Source: Alistipes shahii WAL 8301
GTDB taxonomy: Bacteria > Bacteroidota > Bacteroidia > Bacteroidales > Rikenellaceae
Assembly: GCF_025145845.1 (NCBI RefSeq)
Contig: NZ_CP102253.1
Location: forward strand, 1,860,001 to 1,924,000
Length of the DNA: 64,000 nt
Direction of reading: 5' to 3'
Shown one piece after another: positions 52,736 through 61,014 of the stretch. A program made the position numbers and the translations under genes. The notes below the pieces were generated by a model. It did not search any database. It had not been told where the DNA came from and saw only the letters and a list, made by a program, of their open reading frames with translations. How positions within the stretch are numbered: position 1 is the first letter of the stretch; each line of letters starts with the position of its first letter.

Positions 52736-53812
52736 TTAGTAGTTTTTGGAAAGTTCCAGTGCGTTGGTTAAACAGAGCTGCCCGGTAAACGACCAATACC
52801 GGTCGTTGTTCTCCCAGAAACAGAGCGTCTTGGCCTCCCGGCCATTGCCCTGGCCGTTATCGCTGAACACGAGCTGGATCGTGCCTGCATTTTCATCGAA
52901 GACAGGTTCCGCCGCCCAGGCGACCACGCCCGCCTGTGACCAGATATAGTTGCCTTGCCCGTTATTCGGGCCATTGAAATGGAGGGTGTAGAACTTTGTT
53001 CCCGAAAAACCCAGTTCCTGACCGGTCTGAATGACCACTTTGCCATCGGCGAACTCCGCCGTAAAGGGATAATCCTTGAGTGCGGGATCGTTGATGGTGA
53101 CCTTGTACGAATATTGATTTTCCTTGGCGGAGAATGTGACCGACGAGAGATTCTGGATGCTCCCGGCAAAAATATCGGTTTTGGTTACGTTCCACGTGCC
53201 GAGCAGGAAATCATAGGTGCTCTTTTTAGGTTGTATAAGCGTAACGATCACCGGATCGCCTTCTTCAGGTGTAAACTCCGCGCGCCCCTTCACCTCGACA
53301 CGGCTCGACGCCTTGTTCGATGTGAAACTGACGCTCGCGCCGTCTTCGCTCTTCGAGAACGAGAACGCGTTATTCGGGTTCTCTGTGAGTTTTACATCGT
53401 AGACTCCGGAGCAGGTTACCGCAACGGAGAGCGTGCGGTCCGTATCGGAGAAGATGAGCGTCGAGGGTACAACGACAAGCCCCCTGAATTTATCCTGAAC
53501 AACGTTGATCAGCAACGGCTTGAGTCCTTCCGCCTTCACGGTGACCGTGGCTGAACGCTCCTCTGAGCCCGTATACGCAAGAACGTTGAAATTGACGGTC
53601 GAGCCGATGACTGCAGTACGACACCACGATTCGCTCGACTCCGCCGTTACATCCCGGCCACCGGCATCTACAATAGCACTGGCAAGACCGCCCTTGTAGT
53701 CGAATTTTTCACGCGTAATACTTCGGAGTGAAACAGATGTAGGATCGTCATCCTTCTCGCATCCGGTCAACAAGGCCAAGGAAGCCAGCAAGAAAAGTAA
53801 GTAATGTTTCAT
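52736..53812 (-). CDS. BACON-domain surface lipoprotein
   Basis: The 358-residue protein has a lipobox (LASLALLTGCEKDDD). Two BACON-like all-beta repeats follow (about 40-110 with ESSESWCRTAVIGSTVNFNV and about 112-205 with LIFSDTDRTLSVAVTCSG). The C-terminal domain (about 208-358: YDFLLGTWNVTKTDIF) resembles a lipocalin-like or DUF5004-type beta domain. It is the first gene of the SusCD operon. BACON domains act as surface spacers or binding modules. The ligand is unknown. The 181-base gap before it, up to the regulator gene, shows no clear TAnnTTTG element, as might be expected for an activator-dependent promoter. Confidence 0.78.
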   Translation of the reverse strand: MKHYLLFLLASLALLTGCEKDDDPTSVSLRSITREKFDYKGGLASAIVDAGGRDVTAESSESWCRTAVIGSTVNFNVLAYTGSEERSATVTVKAEGLKPLLINVVQDKFRGLVVVPSTLIFSDTDRTLSVAVTCSGVYDVKLTENPNNAFSFSKSEDGASVSFTSNKASSRVEVKGRAEFTPEEGDPVIVTLIQPKKSTYDFLLGTWNVTKTDIFAGSIQNLSSVTFSAKENQYSYKVTINDPALKDYPFTAEFADGKVVIQTGQELGFSGTKFYTLHFNGPNNGQGNYIWSQAGVVAWAAEPVFDENAGTIQLVFSDNGQGNGREAKTLCFWENNDRYWSFTGQLCLTNALELSKNY

Positions 53813-53993
53813 ATGGGTAATTTTGGGTTGGTTGATTCCGCATTGTCAATCCTGGCCGGCTGATACTGCGACCTGCCGAATTCAATGTAAAATTACTGAA
53901 TCCGGGATTCCGTGTTGAAAAATATCGTTCACTTTTACGATAAAATCGGCTCGGAGGCCCCGGGAGTTGAGAAATGGCTCATTCTGCCCCTGG

Positions 53994-56900
53994 CTACTGC
54001 GTTCCGGGGTCCTGCTTTTCGAGGAATTCCGTCGGAAGAACCCCGAACTGCTTGGCAAAACATTTGGCGAAATAGGACGACGAACTGAAACCGGTAAGAA
54101 ATCCGATTTCGGTAATGCGGTATCGGCCTTCAATGATCATCCGTTTCGCCTCGTTCAAACGAATGAGTTTCATAAAATCGTTTGGCGTCAAGCCCGTAAC
54201 GGCTTTCAGTTTTCGGAAAATCAGCGTGCGGCCCATCGCCAACTCACGAGCAAGAAGTCCCACGGACAAATCCGGATTCCGCATATGGGCGATGATCACG
54301 TCGCGGCATTTAAGGATGAACTCTTCGTCCAACCGGTTCTGTTGAGAACCCGTATCGAATTCGGTCATGAATTTGCCTGCATAGAAGCGCCGGATTTCAT
54401 CACGCGTACGAAGCAGGCTGAAAATCTGCGCTTTGAGCTGGTCAGGCGAGAACGGTTTCTCGATATAGGCGTCAGCGCCGCATTCGAAACCCTCGATTTT
54501 AGAGCTTATGCCAGTCCGAGCCGTGAGTAAGATCACAGGGATATGGCTTGTGGAAATGTCGTTTTTGATACGCCGACAGAGCTCTATTCCATCGATGTCG
54601 GCCATCATGATGTCGCTTACGACCAAATCGGGATCGTTGTTTCGAAGCAGGTTGAGCGCCTGGCTCCCGCTATCCGTTGAGATAACAAAATAATCGTTTC
54701 CGAGCACCTTGACCAAAAAATCGAGGATATTGCTGTCATCATCTACAACCATGACTGTATGGCGGACCGTCATATCGGAGGGCCGTTGTATCGCCAGGTC
54801 CGTTCCGGGTTCTTTCTGCGGCTGCGATTGCCCGACGGTTTCCGTATTGAGACGTGTCTCCACACGAATATCCATCTTTTCGCTCGCAGGTTCAGGGATG
54901 AATGCCGTCAGCAGCGCTCCGGATTTGCCGTCCGGACGTTCTGTCGCCGTAATTGTTCCGCCCATCAGGCGGATGAAGATTCGGCACAGATGCAAGCCAA
55001 TTCCGACTCCGGACGCGAATCCGTTGTTCCGAGTTTGGTAAAAAGCTTCGAAAACCTTTTCCCGCTCTTCAGCCGGGATACCGGGACCGTCGTCCCACAC
55101 TTCCATCACAAGACCGTCGTCTCTGCGATCGATGCAAATGTGGATTTCTTCTGCGGCGAAACGCAGAGCGTTGGACAACAGGTTACTTATGATTTTGGTC
55201 AGCGCCTCCCGGTCGGTGATTTGCATCAGGCGATTAGGGATCTCTTCGATCAAACGGATGCGCCGCTGTTGCGCCGTGGGACCAAACATAGCCAATTGCT
55301 CCCGGACGAGCTGGCCGACATCGCAGATATCGTAGCGGAGTCTGTATTTGTTCGAATCGATCTTCCGGAAATCGAGCAGTTGGTTGACCAGCGAATGAAG
55401 TCGGTGGTAATTTTGCTTGATAACAGCCAGATACTCTCCGTCCTCCTCGGAAATCCGATGCGATTTCATGACTTGTTCCAGCGGCCCAATAATCAGGCTC
55501 AAAGGAGTTCGGATCTCATGGGTGATATTGGTAAAGAAACTGATGCGTTGCTCGTAGAGATTCCGTTCGTTCTCGCGTTTGACCGATTCGATCTTCTCTC
55601 GCTGCTGTTGCTCGGTACGCCGCATCCAGTAATACAGACCGACAGCGATTACGATAAGCGTCAGTACCACGTAACCTGCCAAAGCACCTTTCGACCGGAA
55701 AAACGACGGCTGGATACGAATCCAGAGTTTCGTCTCATCAGAATTCCATTGCATGTCGCCGTTGCCAACCTGCACCCGAAAACAATATTCTCCGGGACGC
55801 AGGTTATTGTAGTTGACCGAAGCGTTCCGGCTATCGGTCATGGACCAATGATCGTCGAGTCCGTCGAGTCGGTAACGGTAGCGGCAATCTCCCGGAAAGA
55901 GGTAGGTTGGCGAAACGAAACGGAATCCCACCGAGGTCTGGCGGTGCGACAGCGTGATCTTCCGGGTGTATTCGACAGGAACCGAAAGCGGCGAGCTTCC
56001 GTCTTCCGCATGGGATACAGGCAGTCCGTTAAGCGAAAATCGGGTGATTATGACCGGATAGAGGTTCAAGTTGCCCATGATGTCATGGGGGGGGGTGAAC
56101 GTACATATACCATCGGTCGTACCCAGCACGATGCGCCCGTCGGAAGTGAGGATACCCGAATTGGACATAAATTGTTCGGTGTGAAGCCCGTCGGCGCGCG
56201 AATAACGTTTCAATTGTCCAGTTGCGGGATAAAAGACGATCAGCCCCCTGTCCGTCGTGATCCAGAGTCTGTCGTTTTCAGGGATGATCCGCTGAATGAT
56301 CTTACTGGGCAGAGGCAAGGTTTCATGGCGAACGAAACCGTCCTTTTCGTTATAACTGCAAAGTCCGTAACCGTTGGTTCCGATCCACAACCGGTTCGTG
56401 CGGTCGACGGCAAGCGTGTTGACCGCATTGCGGCTGATCGTCGCAGGGTCGTCGGGATCGTACCGGTAGTGCTGCAGGAGGTCGGTACGGGCATCGTAGG
56501 AGTAGAGGCCGTCTTCGTTCGTCGCGATCCAAAGACGGCCAGCATGATCCTCCGTAATGTCTGAAATACGCACCTTGGGGTCGCGTGTCACAAAACGATC
56601 TTCAAACCGGTCGTAATAAAAAAGCCCCACGGAAGTTCCGGCCCAAATGCGGCCGCTGCTGCTCCGGAATAGGACGAAGACACGAGAACTGGGATCCGAC
56701 GGATCTGCAAGATAGGATTTCACGGTTCGGCTTTTCAAGTCCACGGCTTCGATACCCCGTTGGAAAGCGGCGATCCAGAGCGTTTGGTCATCGACAAGCA
56801 TTGAAAAGACGTTGTAAATGGCAGTCCCAACGTTTTGAGCCGTGCGGTACGGAACGACCATGCCGGCATGTCTGTCGAAGAGCAGGATGCCGTCATTTTC

Positions 56901-58067
56901 GTTTCCCAATAGATACTGCCCGTCTTTCAGTTCACAGACCGCGCTGACGACCTTACCCCGGTCGGAACTATCGTTCTTTCGTGTGGCATAGCAAGTGAAG
57001 CTGTTACGGGCCGGGTGAAATTCTACACCCTCATAACAAGATCCGAACCAGAAATTTCCTTCGCGGTCGTATAGAAAAGAGAAGATGTTGCAACACTTGG
57101 TACGCATGAAGGGAACTTCAGTGTCCTCTATGGGACGAAGTTCCGATTCAGAAATACGGTAGAGTGTCGCACCACTGTTCGCACAGACAAGCAATTCGCC
57201 CGGCGCCCGCTCTGCCAGGCAGTGGATACGTTGCAATCGGCCCTCCCCATTCCTATCGTCATAATTGGTGAAACGGCCTGTGCTCCGGTCGAAGCGATCA
57301 AGACCGGAACTTACCGTCCCGAGCCACAACGTGCCGTATGAATCTTCTGTGATGGCATCGATCGAATTATCCGAAATGCAATTCCGTCCGTCTGTTTCCT
57401 TCCGGTAATGAGTGAAGCATCCTGTCTGCTTGGAAAAAGCGCACAACCCTTCGCTGTAAGTTCCAATCCATATGGTTCCATCCTTGCTTTCGTAAATGGT
57501 AGAGATATAATCCTGCGCGATGGAGGTGTCATCACCGGGAACATGGCGGTAAACCGTAAGGCATTCCGTTACAGGATTCCAGCGAAAAAGCCCCGAATTG
57601 ACAGTCGCAATCCAAATTTCACCTTCCCTGTCCTCAATGACTTCGGTCGTCTGTCCCGTAACGCATGCTCCGTCGGAAGTTCTGACATCGAAATGTCGGA
57701 AACGGTCGGTCGCGGGTGTGTAAATGTCCACGCCGTTATCAAGTGCGAGCCAGATCTGCCCGTGGCTGTCGAGCATCAGCCGGCGGATATTGTTGCTCGA
57801 AATGCTCGACCGGTCGCCATCGGTATGGGTGTAACTGCGGAACTCACAGCCGTCGAAACGGCACAATCCGTTGTCGGTTCCGAACCAGATGAATCCTATC
57901 GAGTCCTGAACGATGCCATAGACGTGATTGGATGACAGGCCGTCATCCACAGTATAGTTACGCAGATTATGATAAACAGAGGCGTTCGCCGATTCGGCAC
58001 GCCCCGGCAGAAACAAGATATAGAGTAGAAACAAAAATGCAGCAATACAGCGGAAAATTCGTTTCAT
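53994..58067 (-). CDS. Hybrid two-component system regulator (sensor-kinase-REC-AraC)
   Basis: From ATG 58067 the 1357-residue protein has a signal peptide, two sets of Reg_prop propeller repeats (about 30-670, such as GFIWFGTDNGLCRFDG) and a Y_Y_Y domain (about 700-770). A transmembrane helix follows (about 792-815: YVVLTLIVIAVGLYYWM). The kinase core has the H box FFTNITHEIRTPLSLI, N box NLLSNALRFA, DDGPGIP and GVGIGLHLCRIF. The receiver domain (about 1102-1220) has VVDDD and phosphoacceptor Asp in VVSDIMMADIDG. An AraC-type helix-turn-helix ends the protein. It senses a periplasmic product and activates the adjacent SusCD locus. An upstream TTG (58088) is an alternative start. Confidence 0.93.
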   Translation of the reverse strand: MKRIFRCIAAFLFLLYILFLPGRAESANASVYHNLRNYTVDDGLSSNHVYGIVQDSIGFIWFGTDNGLCRFDGCEFRSYTHTDGDRSSISSNNIRRLMLDSHGQIWLALDNGVDIYTPATDRFRHFDVRTSDGACVTGQTTEVIEDREGEIWIATVNSGLFRWNPVTECLTVYRHVPGDDTSIAQDYISTIYESKDGTIWIGTYSEGLCAFSKQTGCFTHYRKETDGRNCISDNSIDAITEDSYGTLWLGTVSSGLDRFDRSTGRFTNYDDRNGEGRLQRIHCLAERAPGELLVCANSGATLYRISESELRPIEDTEVPFMRTKCCNIFSFLYDREGNFWFGSCYEGVEFHPARNSFTCYATRKNDSSDRGKVVSAVCELKDGQYLLGNENDGILLFDRHAGMVVPYRTAQNVGTAIYNVFSMLVDDQTLWIAAFQRGIEAVDLKSRTVKSYLADPSDPSSRVFVLFRSSSGRIWAGTSVGLFYYDRFEDRFVTRDPKVRISDITEDHAGRLWIATNEDGLYSYDARTDLLQHYRYDPDDPATISRNAVNTLAVDRTNRLWIGTNGYGLCSYNEKDGFVRHETLPLPSKIIQRIIPENDRLWITTDRGLIVFYPATGQLKRYSRADGLHTEQFMSNSGILTSDGRIVLGTTDGICTFTPPHDIMGNLNLYPVIITRFSLNGLPVSHAEDGSSPLSVPVEYTRKITLSHRQTSVGFRFVSPTYLFPGDCRYRYRLDGLDDHWSMTDSRNASVNYNNLRPGEYCFRVQVGNGDMQWNSDETKLWIRIQPSFFRSKGALAGYVVLTLIVIAVGLYYWMRRTEQQQREKIESVKRENERNLYEQRISFFTNITHEIRTPLSLIIGPLEQVMKSHRISEEDGEYLAVIKQNYHRLHSLVNQLLDFRKIDSNKYRLRYDICDVGQLVREQLAMFGPTAQQRRIRLIEEIPNRLMQITDREALTKIISNLLSNALRFAAEEIHICIDRRDDGLVMEVWDDGPGIPAEEREKVFEAFYQTRNNGFASGVGIGLHLCRIFIRLMGGTITATERPDGKSGALLTAFIPEPASEKMDIRVETRLNTETVGQSQPQKEPGTDLAIQRPSDMTVRHTVMVVDDDSNILDFLVKVLGNDYFVISTDSGSQALNLLRNNDPDLVVSDIMMADIDGIELCRRIKNDISTSHIPVILLTARTGISSKIEGFECGADAYIEKPFSPDQLKAQIFSLLRTRDEIRRFYAGKFMTEFDTGSQQNRLDEEFILKCRDVIIAHMRNPDLSVGLLARELAMGRTLIFRKLKAVTGLTPNDFMKLIRLNEAKRMIIEGRYRITEIGFLTGFSSSSYFAKCFAKQFGVLPTEFLEKQDPGTQ

Positions 58068-58112
58068 AGAAATTTGGATTATTGACAAATGTAATAAATG
58101 CAGGACTTTCTA

Positions 58113-58120
58113 CAAAGATA
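58113..58120 (-). promoter_or_regulatory. Predicted -7 element of the hybrid regulator
   Basis: On the minus strand this reads TATCTTTG and fits TAnnTTTG, 45 bases before the ATG at 58067. The upstream -33 box is weak (ATTG at 58143-58140). The rest of the gap up to 58316 shows no further element. Confidence 0.45.
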
Positions 58121-58316
58121 ATATGATGCAGAAAAAGGCCAATTTCGTACATCTCGGTGTTGCAAGACGACGTTTCATGACGCGACAATTCGATTTTTCC
58201 TTTCCATTCAGATTATTGGCCTCGATATGTACTATTTTATCGTACAGCGGAAAACTTTTCATCTATTTTTACTTCGCGAGACGAGATAAAGAATTACTAC
58301 TTAAATTTCTATCTTA

Positions 58317-59621
58317 ATGAAATCGAACCCAAGCCGCACCCTGTTCCGCACGCTCTTCGCGACAGGCCTCCTCGCAGCCGGCCTCTGCTCCTGCTGCCCC
58401 AAACACAACACCCTCACCCAGGCCGAAATCGCCGACGGCTGGCAGCTGCTCTTCGACGGCAAAAGCCTCGACCAGTGGAAAGACTTCAACGGAGACTCGC
58501 TCACGATGCCCTGGCACGTGGTGGACGGCTGCATCCAGGCCGCGGGCGACGGCAGCGACCTGTCGGGATACATCGTCACCAAAAAGCAGTATGAGAACTT
58601 CATCCTCGACTGGGACTGGAAGCTCTCCTACGGCGGCAACAGCGGCATGCTCTACCACGTGGTCGAGAACCCCTATTTCAAGGTTCCCTATGTCACCGGG
58701 CCGGAGTACCAGCTGATCGACAACGCAGGCTGGGAGGCCACGAACGCCCCGACCCGGCTCGAAGAGTGGCAGAAACTGGGCGTGGACTACGCCATGCACC
58801 TGCCGAATCCCGATTCGCTGCTGGTCAACCCGCAGGGCGAGTGGAACTCGTCGCGCATCGTCTGCGACAACGGCCACGTGGAGCATTGGCTCAACGGCCG
58901 CAAGATCCTCGAATTCGAAGCCTGGACCGACGACTGGTTCGCCCGCAAGAACAGCGGCAAATGGGAGACGGCTCCCGAATACGGACTGGCGCACCGCGGC
59001 GTGCTGTGCCTCCAGGACCACGGCTACCCCGCTTCGTTCCGCAACCTGAAAATCAAGGAGCTGCCCCGCAAGGCCGGCCGGGAGGTCGAACTCTTCAACG
59101 GCCGCGACCTCACGGGATGGGAAGCCTACGGAACCGAGAAATGGTATGTCGACAAGGACGGCCTGCTGGTCTGCGAGAGCGGTCCCGACAAAAAATACGG
59201 TTACCTCGCCACGCGCGAATACTACGATGATTTCGACCTGACGGTGGAGTTCAAGCAGCTCGCCAACGGCAACTCCGGCGTCTTTTTCCGCTCGTTCGTC
59301 GAGCCGCCGGTGAAGGTCCACGGCTGGCAGTGCGAAGTGGCACCGAAGAACCACGACACGGCGGGCATCTACGAGTCCTACGGCCGCGGATGGCTGGTGC
59401 AGATTCCCGACGAGAAGGAGTCGATTCTCAAGGAGGGGGATTGGAACACGCTGCGGCTGAAGGTCCAGGGCGACCGCGTGCAGACGTGGCTCAACGGCGA
59501 GGAGATGGTGGACATCACCGACGCGAAAATCGGCGCCGCGCAGGGACGCATCGCCTTGCAGATTCACGACGGAGGAGGCATCAAGGTCCTCTGGCGCAAC
59601 ATCCGGCTGACGACCCTGTAA
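58317..59621 (+). CDS. Double DUF1080 lipoprotein (3-keto-glycoside hydrolase/eliminase family)
   Basis: The 434-residue protein has a Cys-rich lipoprotein signal (GLLAAGLCSCCPKHN). Two DUF1080 jelly-roll domains follow: about 38-250 (WQLLFDGKSLDQWKDF ... YGGNSGMLYHVVE) and about 258-434 (VELFNGRDLTGWEAYG ... LANGNSGVFFRSF). DUF1080 is annotated as 3-keto-disaccharide hydrolase; members cleave 3-keto-glycosides formed by partner oxidoreductases. The Gfo/Idh/MocA gene 88 bases downstream is the natural partner. The gene is strongly G+C-rich, unlike the regulator before it. The exact glycoside is unknown. Confidence 0.85.
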   Translation: MKSNPSRTLFRTLFATGLLAAGLCSCCPKHNTLTQAEIADGWQLLFDGKSLDQWKDFNGDSLTMPWHVVDGCIQAAGDGSDLSGYIVTKKQYENFILDWDWKLSYGGNSGMLYHVVENPYFKVPYVTGPEYQLIDNAGWEATNAPTRLEEWQKLGVDYAMHLPNPDSLLVNPQGEWNSSRIVCDNGHVEHWLNGRKILEFEAWTDDWFARKNSGKWETAPEYGLAHRGVLCLQDHGYPASFRNLKIKELPRKAGREVELFNGRDLTGWEAYGTEKWYVDKDGLLVCESGPDKKYGYLATREYYDDFDLTVEFKQLANGNSGVFFRSFVEPPVKVHGWQCEVAPKNHDTAGIYESYGRGWLVQIPDEKESILKEGDWNTLRLKVQGDRVQTWLNGEEMVDITDAKIGAAQGRIALQIHDGGGIKVLWRNIRLTTL

Positions 59622-59628
59622 ACAAACG

Positions 59629-59660
59629 GCGGTTCCCATCCGACGGAACCGCTGTTTTCT
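59629..59660 (+). terminator. Weak terminator or attenuator after the DUF1080 gene
   Basis: An 8-bp stem (GCGGTTCC with GGAACCGC, loop of 8) is followed by TGTTTTCT. It lies inside the likely operon, so partial read-through is expected. Confidence 0.5.
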
Positions 59661-59709
59661 CTACCTATTTTATTGACTGCATCCAAAAAAAAACACAACC
59701 TGAAATACT

Positions 59710-60990
59710 ATGAGTAACCGCAGAGATTTTCTGAAAAAGGCAGGCGGGCTGGCGCTGCTGACCATCGTGCCGCGCAGCGTGCTCGGAGGCACCAAATTCG
59801 TCGCCCCGAGCGACCAGCTCACGAAGGGCATCATCGGCGTGGGCGGCATCGGCAAGAGCAGCTATCATTTCACCTCCAACGATGCATGCCGCCTGGTGGC
59901 GGTCTGCGACGTCGACCGCAAACACCTCGAAAGCGCCATCGCGCTGGGCCGCAAGAAGTTCGACAAGACCCTCGAAAGCTATCACGACTACCGGGATCTG
60001 ATCACCGACCCCAACGTCGACATCGTACACATCGCCACCCCGCCCCACTGGCACGGCATCATGGCCGTCGAGGCGGCCAAGGCCGGCAAGGACATCTGGT
60101 GCGAGAAGCCGATGACGCGCACCATCGGCGAGGGCAAGCGCGTGGTGGAGGCCGTCCGGCAGAACGGACGCATCTTCCGCCTGAACACCTGGTTCCGCTT
60201 CAAGGACACCTTCTACGGACTGGGCACGACGGTCGAACCGCTCAAGAAACTCGTCGACAGCGGCCTGCTGGGATGGCCCCTCAAGGTGACCATCTCCGGA
60301 GCCACGGGATTCACCTGGAAATTCTTCTGGGTGGGGCAGGAGAACCTCAAGCCCCAATCCGTCCCGGAAGAGCTGGACTACGACATGTGGCTCGGCCCGG
60401 CGCCCTACAAACCCTACAACAAACACCGCGTGCACGCCACGTTCCGCGGCTACTGGGACTACGACGGCGGCGGACTCACGGATATGGGACAGCACTACAT
60501 GGACCCCGTGCAGTACCTGTTGGGCAAGGACGACACCTCGCCCGTGAAGATCGAGGTCGACGCTCCGCAGCAGCATCCCGACGCCGTGGGCATCTGGCGC
60601 AAGATCGTATACACCTACGACGACGGCTGTCAGATCGTCCTCGAAGGCGAGGGCTACGAAAGCAAGGGCAAGGTCCCCTACATCGAAGGTCCGCTGGGCA
60701 AGGTGTATCAGGGTTTCGAGTGCACGATTCCCGACGTCATGGAGAAGATCGCCGAAATGCCCGACCCCGAACCGCAGAACACCGATTTCCTGGCATGCGT
60801 GCGCAACCGCGAGCCTTTCGCCCTCGACGAGCTCAAGGGACACCGCAGCTCCACGCTCGTGAACCTCGGGGCATGCGCCCTGCGCCTGAACCGCACGCTG
60901 CATTTCGATCCCGACAAGCAGCTCTTCGTCGGAGACGAGGCCGCAAACCGGCTCATCGACCAGCCGATGCGCACGCCGTGGAAAATCTGA
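59710..60990 (+). CDS. Tat-exported Gfo/Idh/MocA oxidoreductase
   Basis: The 426-residue protein starts with a twin-arginine signal (SNRRDFLKKAGGLALL). The Rossmann fold follows (GIIGVGGIGKSSYHF) with CEKPMTRTIGEGKRVVE, which holds the conserved EKP lysine. The substrate domain has GYWDYDGGGLTDMGQHYMDP, with the usual catalytic His region. The family uses NAD(P) to oxidise sugars; relatives next to DUF1080 proteins make or use 3-keto sugars. Tat export means the cofactor is bound before transport. The downstream gene begins 24 bases later, so they are one operon. Confidence 0.9.
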   Translation: MSNRRDFLKKAGGLALLTIVPRSVLGGTKFVAPSDQLTKGIIGVGGIGKSSYHFTSNDACRLVAVCDVDRKHLESAIALGRKKFDKTLESYHDYRDLITDPNVDIVHIATPPHWHGIMAVEAAKAGKDIWCEKPMTRTIGEGKRVVEAVRQNGRIFRLNTWFRFKDTFYGLGTTVEPLKKLVDSGLLGWPLKVTISGATGFTWKFFWVGQENLKPQSVPEELDYDMWLGPAPYKPYNKHRVHATFRGYWDYDGGGLTDMGQHYMDPVQYLLGKDDTSPVKIEVDAPQQHPDAVGIWRKIVYTYDDGCQIVLEGEGYESKGKVPYIEGPLGKVYQGFECTIPDVMEKIAEMPDPEPQNTDFLACVRNREPFALDELKGHRSSTLVNLGACALRLNRTLHFDPDKQLFVGDEAANRLIDQPMRTPWKI

Positions 60991-61014
60991 TAACGTCCAA
61001 AACCTGAAAAAAAC

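Noticed and set aside
53813..53993. Search for a -7/-33 promoter before the BACON gene
   Set aside because: Only imperfect matches (such as TTACATTG on the minus strand) were seen; an activator-dependent promoter may lack the consensus, so none is annotated.
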